Source: Acidiferrobacteraceae bacterium (GTDB lineage Bacteria; Pseudomonadota; Gammaproteobacteria; Arenicellales; UBA868). Taken from it: DNA of 5,032 nt. The stretch lies in assembly GCA_002713825.1 (NCBI GenBank), contig PAUU01000002.1:20509-25540 (forward strand). The letters are read 5' to 3'. Numbering within the stretch: position 1 is the stretch's first letter; each line of letters opens with the position of its first letter. The notes beneath the pieces were generated by a model that was not told the DNA's origin, searched no databases, and saw only the letters and a program-made list of their open reading frames with translations. The position numbers and the translations under genes were made by a program. Shown in pieces: positions 1-5,032 of this stretch.

Positions 1-264
1 AATTTTACCGGATTCATCAGTCCGGAAATGATGGATTGGACCCGTTCAGGCGAGTTGATTGCGATGGTGCTCCTGGGAGGTGCGGCAACCGTGGTGGGGC
101 CGCTGCTGGGTGCGGGGATCTTCATTGGAGTCGAGACCCTGCTCCCGGAGATGACTATTTACTGGCACCTGTATCTGGGTATCTTGTTGATCATTGTGGC
201 CAAATTCGGCCGGGGCGGCTTGCTGGGCTGGTGGACACGGTGGCAAAACCGTTCACGCCCATGA
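1..264 (+). CDS. livM: Branched-chain amino acid-type ABC transporter permease, LivM family (C-terminal part)
   Basis: This is the last 87 residues of an inner-membrane permease whose 5' end lies before the window; the frame is open from base 1. In this family LivM pairs with LivH to form the translocation pore of a periplasmic-binding-protein-dependent importer. What is visible is the typical LivM end: a short RSGE segment, a glycine-rich hydrophobic helix containing LLGGAATVVGPLLGAG, a short acidic loop, a last membrane helix (LYLGILLIIVAKF) and the terminal GRGGLLG motif, followed by a basic tail ending RSRP. The GG-x-GT/AT-x-x-GP-x-LGA pattern and the FxRGGLxG end are hallmarks of the family. 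Its TGA stop overlaps the ATG of the next ATPase gene (ATGA), which supports a single operon. The substrate cannot be deduced from this fragment; urea (UrtC-type) and amide importers share the same fold. Confidence 0.9.
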   Translation, partial: NFTGFISPEMMDWTRSGELIAMVLLGGAATVVGPLLGAGIFIGVETLLPEMTIYWHLYLGILLIIVAKFGRGGLLGWWTRWQNRSRP

Positions 265-1019
265 GTGTCGAGCTTGAAGCGCGGGGAATCAGCCGAAGTT
301 TTGGCGGCATTCATGCGGTGGCTGATATTGATCTTTGTCTGGAAAAGGGAAAAATTCACGCAGTCATCGGCCCCAATGGAGCCGGCAAGACCACGCTCGT
401 AGGGCTTCTTGCGGGCAGCCTGAAAGCCGACAAAGGTGAGATCCGTCTGGGGCAGCGCAAGGCCACGTTATTGCCGGTGCATGAGCGTGTGAAGCTGGGT
501 CTTGGCATAACCTTTCAGATTACCAGCCTCTTTGGGGATCTTTCGGTTTTCGAGAACATCGCGATCGCGGTCCAGGGCTATCAGGGCCATTCCTTTCGTT
601 TCTGGGGCCCCGCCAATCGCAAGAGCGCGTTAATCAAAAGAGTTCATGAGTTGGCGCACGATGTGGGCCTTGACCACGAACTGGATGCTCAGGCCGAGGC
701 TTTGTCTCACGGCAAACATCGTTTGCTGGAAATCGCAATGGCCCTGGCAGGCTTTCCATCGATATTACTGCTTGATGAGCCAGCCGCGGGGCTTGGTGTC
801 GAGGAAACCCAGAACCTGATTGCGATTCTGAACCGGCTGAAGCCGGATGCTGCCCTCCTGTTGGTCGAGCATGATATGGATGTCGTGTTTTCTGTGGCGG
901 ATGCAGTCACTGTCATGGTCGATGGCGCCGTTATTGCGACAGGAAGCCCCGACGATATCCGCAATAACCAGCGCGCACAGCAAGCCTATCTCGGCGAATC
1001 AGGGCCAGAATATGCTTGA
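261..1019 (+). CDS. livG: Branched-chain amino acid-type ABC transporter ATP-binding protein, LivG family
   Basis: A 252-residue cytoplasmic ATPase that would pair with the LivF protein encoded next to power the importer; about 250 residues is the normal LivG length. Seen in order: Walker A GPNGAGKTT (37-45, Lys43), Q-loop FQITSLF (Gln86), a LivG-type signature LSHGK (148-152) in place of LSGGQ, Walker B ILLLDEP (168-174, Glu173), D-loop region AAGLG and the H-loop VEHD (His204). All catalytic positions are intact. The longer reading frame upstream in the same phase lies inside the permease gene and is not used: the family N-terminus (LEARGISRSFGG) begins at ATG 261. No good Shine-Dalgarno precedes this ATG. 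The 4-base ATGA overlap with the permease stop implies translational coupling. It also overlaps the next gene by 8 bases. Substrate is undetermined. Confidence 0.95.
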   Translation: MSVELEARGISRSFGGIHAVADIDLCLEKGKIHAVIGPNGAGKTTLVGLLAGSLKADKGEIRLGQRKATLLPVHERVKLGLGITFQITSLFGDLSVFENIAIAVQGYQGHSFRFWGPANRKSALIKRVHELAHDVGLDHELDAQAEALSHGKHRLLEIAMALAGFPSILLLDEPAAGLGVEETQNLIAILNRLKPDAALLLVEHDMDVVFSVADAVTVMVDGAVIATGSPDDIRNNQRAQQAYLGESGPEYA

Positions 1020-1713
1020 GGTGCGAAATCTTTCCGCTTTCTACGGAAACAGTCAGGCGCTTTTTGACGTGAATCTGTCTGTGGGCAAACGCCAATTAGT
1101 CAGTCTCCTCGGACGCAACGGGATGGGAAAAACAACGACCGTTAACTGCATTATGGGATTACTGGCCTCTGCGCGAGGCGTCATTGAGTTTGACCGAGCC
1201 AGTCTTGTTGGTCTCCCCAGTTACCGGGTAGCCCAGTCTGGAATCGGAATCGTTCCAGAGGGGCGGGGTATCTTCCCGAATCTTACAGTTGAGGAACAAT
1301 TGCGCGTATTTGCGGGCGAGCGTGATGTCGGATCGAAGACGTGGAAAATCTCGGAGGTATATGAGTTGTTTCCAAACCTTGCCAAAAGACGTTCCAGTTT
1401 CGGCAACCAACTCTCGGGTGGCGAGCAGCAGATGCTGGCAATCGGTCGGGCGTTGATGACCAATCCTGCCCTGCTCATTCTTGATGAAGCGACAGAAGGG
1501 CTCGCCCCTCTGGTGCGCCAGGAGATCTGGCGGTGCCTAAAGCAACTGAAACATGAAGGCCTCGCGATTCTTGTTATTGACAAGAACGTTTCGGATATTA
1601 CCCGCATTGCTGATCAGCACTTCATTGTTGAAAAAGGGCGAACAGTGTGGTCCGGAAGTTCAGTGGAACTGGAGTCGGATCCGTCGATCAGCGCGCGATA
1701 CCTCGGTCTTTAG
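1012..1713 (+). CDS. livF: Branched-chain amino acid-type ABC transporter ATP-binding protein, LivF family
   Basis: A 233-residue ATPase, the usual LivF size, and the presumed heterodimer partner of the LivG-like protein. Seen in order: LEVRNLSAFYGNSQAL (2-17), the typical LivF opening; Walker A GRNGMGKTT (34-42, Lys40); the LivF-type VPEGRGIFPNLTV segment (81-93); signature LSGGEQQ (134-140); Walker B LLILDE (154-159) with the family's EATEGLAP following. At the H-loop, where E. coli LivF reads VEQN and most ABC proteins have EHD, this protein reads IDKN (189-192). ATG 1012 is chosen because it starts the family N-terminus and follows an AGGG at 1001-1004 with a 7-base gap; the upstream extension lies within livG and is spurious. 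It overlaps livG by 8 bases. It appears to be the last liv gene, since a 164-base gap and an unrelated operon follow. Confidence 0.95.
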   Translation: MLEVRNLSAFYGNSQALFDVNLSVGKRQLVSLLGRNGMGKTTTVNCIMGLLASARGVIEFDRASLVGLPSYRVAQSGIGIVPEGRGIFPNLTVEEQLRVFAGERDVGSKTWKISEVYELFPNLAKRRSSFGNQLSGGEQQMLAIGRALMTNPALLILDEATEGLAPLVRQEIWRCLKQLKHEGLAILVIDKNVSDITRIADQHFIVEKGRTVWSGSSVELESDPSISARYLGL

Positions 1714-1772
1714 GCTCTATCCTTGCTGACCAGCGATTGGGCAGTTTCCGTGAGAGATCATCCGCGTCTTGT

Positions 1773-1797
1773 GGCGCTACGGCTATAATTCAGCGCC
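1773..1797. repeat. Inverted repeat flanking the -10 box (possible operator)
   Basis: GGCGCT (1773-1778) and AGCGCC (1792-1797) are exact reverse complements separated by 13 bases that contain TATAAT. The half-site centres are 19 bp apart, close to two helical turns, which is the geometry expected of a dimeric repressor. RND pump operons are commonly controlled by TetR-, MarR- or MerR-family regulators, but no regulator gene is in the window, so the link is inference. A 6-bp arm can occur by chance. Confidence 0.45.
1784..1789 (+). promoter_or_regulatory. Candidate sigma70-type -10 box for the RND efflux operon
   Basis: A perfect TATAAT lies in the 164-base gap between livF and the adaptor gene. 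It predicts a transcription start near 1796 and a leader of roughly 80 bases. No good -35 hexamer is visible at 16-18 base spacing (17 gives TCCGCG), and the extended -10 is only half matched (GGC instead of TGN). The core promoter is therefore probably weak or activator-dependent. The box sits inside an inverted repeat, which suggests control by a DNA-binding regulator. Its function is inferred from position and motif only. Confidence 0.55.
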
Positions 1798-1866
1798 TCT
1801 TGTGGCGAGGTCAGGAATGCGGCGCCGGTGGATCCAATCTAGGCGGCTCGCCGTTTCAGATAGCAT

Positions 1867-1873
1867 GAGGTGA
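1867..1873 (+). promoter_or_regulatory. Strong ribosome binding site that fixes the TTG start of the adaptor gene
   Basis: GAGGTGA lies with its GAGG core 7 bases upstream of TTG 1878. An in-frame TGA at 1866-1868 leaves no earlier start in this phase, and the next codons give a sensible Lys/Arg-plus-hydrophobic N-terminus. TTG 1878 is therefore the best-supported start. The nearby ATG at 1865 opens only a two-codon frame. Confidence 0.75.
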
Positions 1874-1877
1874 TTGT

Positions 1878-2951
1878 TTGAGAAAGTCTGTTGTCGTTGC
1901 GCTCGCACTCGTTTTGATCGTGGGGCTTTGGGTTGGATCAGGTTTCTTTTCAGAGCGCGAAGGAACGTCTGCCCTGGTCAGCGCAGCTGCAGTGCCGTCT
2001 GTGTCCGTGCAACCGCCGTCTGTGCAGGTCCAGACACTTCAGGCAAGTTCTGTGGCGCAGGTCCTGCATCTGATGGGAGTCACCGCTCCCATGCGTCAGG
2101 TCGATGTGCCGGCCCAAACCAAGGGGACCGTCGCGACATTACAAGTCAAAACAGGGGACCTCGTTGAAAAAGCGCAGTTGCTGGCGCGTATCGATATGGG
2201 CGATCGAACTGCAAGATTGCGCCAGGCGCAGGCGCTGCTGGAGCAGCGACAGACCGAATATCAGGCAGCGACCCAACTTTCAAAGAAAAATCTTCAGTCG
2301 GCAACAGAACTGTCACGGTCCCAGGCTCTGCTGGATTCCGCCAAGGCAGGCCTGGAAAGCATTCGCTTGGATATCCGCAGGACTCAAGTGAAGGCTCCCT
2401 TTGCAGGAGTGGTTGAGCAACGCTTTGTTCAGTTGGGTGATTATCTTGATGTCGGTCATAAAACGTTCACATTGCTGGACTTGTCAAAATTGAAAGTAAA
2501 GGGACAGGTTGCAGAGCGTGAGGTGTCACGGTTAAAGCCCGGCATGCCTGCTGAATTGAGTTTTGTCGGCGGTCAGCGCCTTCCCGGTGAGATTACTTTC
2601 ATCTCCCGTGCCAGTGATAGTGCGACCCGCACCTTCATGGTGGAGGTCACGGCAGATAACCCGGGGTTGGCGATTTCAGCGGGAATGACCGCCAAGATCA
2701 GCCTGAATCTCGGTGATCGCAGGGGGCATCGTCTCAGCCCTGCTGTATTGACGCTGGATGATAAGGGGCGTGTCGGCGTAAAGGTCATTGACGACAATGC
2801 TACGGTTCGATTCATACCGGTCGAGCTGATCGCAGACAGTCCCGAAGGCATGTGGCTTGGCGGTTTACCGGACTCCGTCGAGCTCATTACGGTAGGTCAC
2901 GAGTTTGTATCGGTCGGGCAACGCGTGACCGTAAGCCGCGGTGTGCAATAG
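1878..2951 (+). CDS. RND efflux periplasmic adaptor subunit (membrane fusion protein, HlyD/AcrA-type)
   Basis: A 357-residue adaptor that would bridge the inner-membrane RND pump encoded next to an outer-membrane channel. Residues 1-24 are a basic start plus a hydrophobic helix (VVVALALVLIVGLWVG) with no lipobox cysteine, so it is probably anchored by this helix, or exported by Sec, and is not a lipoprotein as AcrA is. The lipoyl/barrel-sandwich halves are near 75-108 (VDVPAQTKGTVATLQVKTGDLV) and 168-202 (VKAPFAGVVEQRFVQLGDYL), with a short glutamine- and alanine-rich alpha-hairpin between them (about 109-168). A beta-barrel domain follows (about 205-280, with LKPGMPAELSF and RTFMVEV), then a membrane-proximal domain to the end. 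The start is TTG, set by GAGGTGA upstream. It is followed after 12 bases by the pump gene, in the same frame, so the two are surely one operon. The transported compound is unknown. Confidence 0.93.
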   Translation: MRKSVVVALALVLIVGLWVGSGFFSEREGTSALVSAAAVPSVSVQPPSVQVQTLQASSVAQVLHLMGVTAPMRQVDVPAQTKGTVATLQVKTGDLVEKAQLLARIDMGDRTARLRQAQALLEQRQTEYQAATQLSKKNLQSATELSRSQALLDSAKAGLESIRLDIRRTQVKAPFAGVVEQRFVQLGDYLDVGHKTFTLLDLSKLKVKGQVAEREVSRLKPGMPAELSFVGGQRLPGEITFISRASDSATRTFMVEVTADNPGLAISAGMTAKISLNLGDRRGHRLSPAVLTLDDKGRVGVKVIDDNATVRFIPVELIADSPEGMWLGGLPDSVELITVGHEFVSVGQRVTVSRGVQ

Positions 2952-2963
2952 CACGCGCTGACC

Positions 2964-5032
2964 ATGTCGCTTATCAGCACTGCATTCGGGTACTCACGAA
3001 CCGTACTTGCGGTCCTGCTGTTTGTCTTGATCGCCGGGTCGATTGCTTATCAGGATATTCCCAAAGAGTCCGAGCCAGATATCGATATTCCGATCATCTA
3101 TGTCACGATGAGCCATGACGGTATCTCCCCCGAAGATGCTGAGCGCTTGTTGATTAGACCCATGGAGCAGGCGCTCAAGTCGATTGAGGGAATCAAGGAG
3201 ATGCGTTCCAGCGGCTACGAGGGCGGGGCGAACGTGCTCTTGGAGTTTGACGCAGGCTTTGACTCTGACGCCGCGCTGAGGGATGTACGCGAGGGTGTTG
3301 ATCTGGCCAAGAGCAATCTCCCTATGGCGACAGATGACCCGGAAGTGCACGAGGTGAATTTCAGCCTGTTCCCCGTCGTGGTGGTCATTCTCTCTGGCGA
3401 TGTGCCCGACCGGGCGCTTTACCGGATTGCCAGAGAACTCAAGGACGAAATTGAGGGCATTGCAGAGGTGCTGGAGGTCAACATCGCCGGCAATCGGGAT
3501 GAAGTCGTCGAAGTGATCGTCGACCCGTTGAGGCTAGAGAGTTATGGGCTGGATCCGTCCCTCGCCTCGGCGACGGTGAGGAGTTCCAATATGCTGGTTG
3601 CGGCCGGTGTTCAGGATACGGGAAAGGGCCGGTTTTCGATCAAGGTCCCCGGATTGTTTGAAAGTATCCGGGATATTGCCGATCTGCCCGTGTTGGTGGA
3701 TGGCGATGCTGTGGTGCGGGTGAGTGATATTGCGGAGGTAAGAAGGACTTTTCGGGATCCAGCAAGTTTCGCCCGGGTTAACGGAAAGACCGCAGTTGCG
3801 CTCGAAGTATCCAAACGCACGGGTGAAAACGTGATCGAGACTATTGAGCAGGTACGCGCAGTGGTTGAGGGAAAACAGGCGCAGTGGCCGCAGACTCTGG
3901 GTGAAACGGTGGACGTCAGTTACTCACAGGACCGCTCGGATCAGATCCGGACCATGCTGAATGACCTTCAGAACAGTGTTATCAGCGCGGTCCTGCTAGT
4001 GATGGTTGTGGTGATCTCCGCGTTGGGTGTGCGGAGCGGTCTTTTGGTGGGCATTGCGATTCCAGGTTCGTTTCTGACGGCATTGCTAACGCTCTTTTTG
4101 ATAGATGTCTCGCTCAATATTGTCGTCCTTTTCAGCCTGATTCTGGCCGTGGGAATGCTGGTGGACGGTGCCATTGTGGTGACGGAATTTGCCGAGCGGA
4201 AACTGAGCGAAGGGGTGCCAAGGCATCAGGCCTATTTGCAGGCGTCGGCACGGATGGCAACACCGATCATTGCTTCGACTGCGACGACGCTGGCGGCTTT
4301 CTTGCCGCTCGTGTTCTGGCCTGGCGTGGTCGGGGAGTTCATGAAGTATCTTCCCATGACGGTACTTATCACGCTAATCGCTTCTTTGCTGATGGCCTTG
4401 ATTTTTGTACCGACTATCGGTGCCTTGATCGGTAAAAAGACTGCCATCAGCGAGCGCGCACTGAAGACCCTCCTCGCCGGTGAGCAGGGTGACCTGGATA
4501 GTGTTGATGGCTTTACCGGTCGTTACCTTGGTCTCCTGAAAACTGCCGTCAAGCGACCGGGGTTGGTATTGCTGGCGTCGGTCGGATCTCTTGTGGGTGT
4601 GTTCTTGCTGTACGGAACGATTGGGCCGGGAGTGGAATTCTTTCCTGATGTAGAGCCCGACAATGCGCAAATTCAGGTGCGGGCCCGAGGCAATCTTTCA
4701 ATTGCTGAGCAGGACGAAATAATGCGTGCAGTCGAGCAGCGCGTCCTGGATGTTGGCGGCATCCGAACCTTTTATACACGCGTCGGTTCAGACAAGAACA
4801 ACGAGCAAGCAGAGGATATTGTCGGTTCAGTGTCGCTTGAGTTTGCCGATTGGCGGTTACGACCGCGCGTTAGTGAGATCTTCGATACTCTCGAAAGAAG
4901 GCTGCAGGATATTTCTGGCGTCATCATCGATCTTCGAAAAGAAGAAGGCGGGCCACCGGTGGGGAAAGCCCTGCAGTTGCAGCTCTCTTCAATCTATCCG
5001 GAGTTACTCAATGATGCTGCAGCCAAAGTCAG
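2964..5032 (+). CDS. RND efflux transporter permease subunit, AcrB/HAE1-like (truncated by window end)
   Basis: The frame is open from ATG 2964 to the last base: 689 residues of an expected 1,000-1,050. It is a proton-driven inner-membrane pump of a tripartite efflux system. Visible parts: TM1 (about 12-30), the periplasmic porter domain (about 31-337; DIPKESEPDIDIP and GISPEDAERLLIRPME are typical of a proteobacterial AcrB-like subgroup), TM2-TM6 (about 338-489), TM7 (about 532-551) and the start of the second porter half (GPGVEFFPDVEPDNAQIQV). In TM4 the motif is GMLVDGAIVV: Asp401 matches AcrB Asp407, but Gly402 replaces the essential Asp408. The SARMATPIIASTATTLAAFLP stretch after TM4 is conserved in RND pumps. 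The start is chosen because TM1 follows directly; no clear Shine-Dalgarno is seen, so coupling to the adaptor gene, 12 bases upstream, is likely. The substrate cannot be predicted; metal-pump (CusA-like) features are not evident. Confidence 0.95.
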   Translation, partial: MSLISTAFGYSRTVLAVLLFVLIAGSIAYQDIPKESEPDIDIPIIYVTMSHDGISPEDAERLLIRPMEQALKSIEGIKEMRSSGYEGGANVLLEFDAGFDSDAALRDVREGVDLAKSNLPMATDDPEVHEVNFSLFPVVVVILSGDVPDRALYRIARELKDEIEGIAEVLEVNIAGNRDEVVEVIVDPLRLESYGLDPSLASATVRSSNMLVAAGVQDTGKGRFSIKVPGLFESIRDIADLPVLVDGDAVVRVSDIAEVRRTFRDPASFARVNGKTAVALEVSKRTGENVIETIEQVRAVVEGKQAQWPQTLGETVDVSYSQDRSDQIRTMLNDLQNSVISAVLLVMVVVISALGVRSGLLVGIAIPGSFLTALLTLFLIDVSLNIVVLFSLILAVGMLVDGAIVVTEFAERKLSEGVPRHQAYLQASARMATPIIASTATTLAAFLPLVFWPGVVGEFMKYLPMTVLITLIASLLMALIFVPTIGALIGKKTAISERALKTLLAGEQGDLDSVDGFTGRYLGLLKTAVKRPGLVLLASVGSLVGVFLLYGTIGPGVEFFPDVEPDNAQIQVRARGNLSIAEQDEIMRAVEQRVLDVGGIRTFYTRVGSDKNNEQAEDIVGSVSLEFADWRLRPRVSEIFDTLERRLQDISGVIIDLRKEEGGPPVGKALQLQLSSIYPELLNDAAAKV

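Larger units (their letters stand above)
1763..1807. repeat. 14-bp direct repeat around the putative promoter
   Basis: CGCGTCTTGTGGCG (1763-1776) and CGCCTCTTGTGGCG (1794-1807) match at 13 of 14 positions, and the last 10 bases (TCTTGTGGCG) are identical. The copies start 31 bp apart, about three turns of B-DNA, so both would face the same side of the helix with the TATAAT between them. The second copy is itself a small dyad, CGCC-N6-GGCG. They overlap the arms of the GGCGCT/AGCGCC inverted repeat. They may be tandem regulator sites or a short local duplication. Confidence 0.5.

Noticed and set aside
46..983. Several antisense open frames of 66-85 codons within the livM and livG genes
   Set aside because: They lie opposite well-conserved coding sequence, have no recognisable domains or ribosome sites, and their compositions look like reverse-complement artefacts.
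1159..1607. Antisense open frames of 83 and 128 codons inside livF
   Set aside because: They fully overlap a confidently identified ATPase gene, and their translations are Ser/Arg-rich without motifs, as expected of shadows.
1725..1734. GCTGACCAGC just after the livF stop as a possible terminator stem
   Set aside because: The stem would be 3-4 bp with a minimal loop and no T tract follows.
1842..1852. Small hairpin GGCG-GCT-CGCC before the adaptor gene
   Set aside because: The 4-bp stem is followed by only three T residues and sits close to the ribosome binding site; it is too weak to call a terminator or attenuator.
1647..1868. A 73-codon + strand frame covering the livF end and the intergenic gap
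   Set aside because: It begins inside livF in another phase, has no ribosome site, spans the putative promoter, and its product has no recognisable features.
2994..4779. Multiple antisense open frames of 68-118 codons and a short sense frame within the RND pump region
   Set aside because: The + strand pump frame is continuous from 2964 to the window end with clear family motifs throughout, so these are shadows.
1..5032. CRISPR array, tRNA/rRNA, insertion sequence, integrase, attachment site or toxin-antitoxin pair
   Set aside because: No regularly spaced repeats, no RNA-gene-like stretch and no mobile-element protein can be seen; nearly all of the window is accounted for by five transporter genes.

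Overview
The window is about 54% GC by eye and reads like a proteobacterium. The protein families and compact gene packing suggest a free-living, possibly marine, gammaproteobacterium, but that placement is an inference from resemblance and no marker gene is present. All recognisable genes lie on the + strand. The only non-coding stretch of any size is a 164-base gap at 1714-1877.

Bases 1-1713 are the 3' end of a branched-chain amino acid-type (Liv/HAAT) ABC importer operon. It holds the last 87 residues of a LivM-like inner-membrane permease, a complete LivG-like ATPase (261-1019) and a complete LivF-like ATPase (1012-1713). The genes overlap by 4 and 8 bases, so they are almost certainly co-transcribed and translationally coupled. 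The substrate cannot be read from this end, because the periplasmic binding protein and LivH permease would lie upstream. Members of this family carry leucine/isoleucine/valine, urea, amides and other small compounds.

Bases 1714-1877 separate two unrelated transport modules. There is no convincing terminator for the liv operon. There is a perfect TATAAT (1784-1789) inside a 6-bp inverted repeat (1773-1778 / 1792-1797). A near-perfect 14-bp direct repeat (1763-1776 / 1794-1807), offset by 31 bp, overlaps the arms of that inverted repeat. This looks like the promoter/operator of the downstream operon and is the most interesting non-coding signal here.

Bases 1878-5032 start a tripartite RND efflux operon. 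It encodes a periplasmic adaptor (membrane fusion protein, 357 aa, TTG start with a strong Shine-Dalgarno) and, 12 bases later, an AcrB-type RND inner-membrane pump that runs off the window after 689 residues, about two thirds of its expected length. The pump carries Asp-Gly in TM4 where AcrB has the proton-relay Asp-Asp pair. No outer-membrane channel or regulator gene is present in the window.

Overall this is a junction between an importer operon and an exporter operon, both of well-known families. I do not see evidence for a previously undescribed system; the notable points are fine-scale variants and the promoter architecture.
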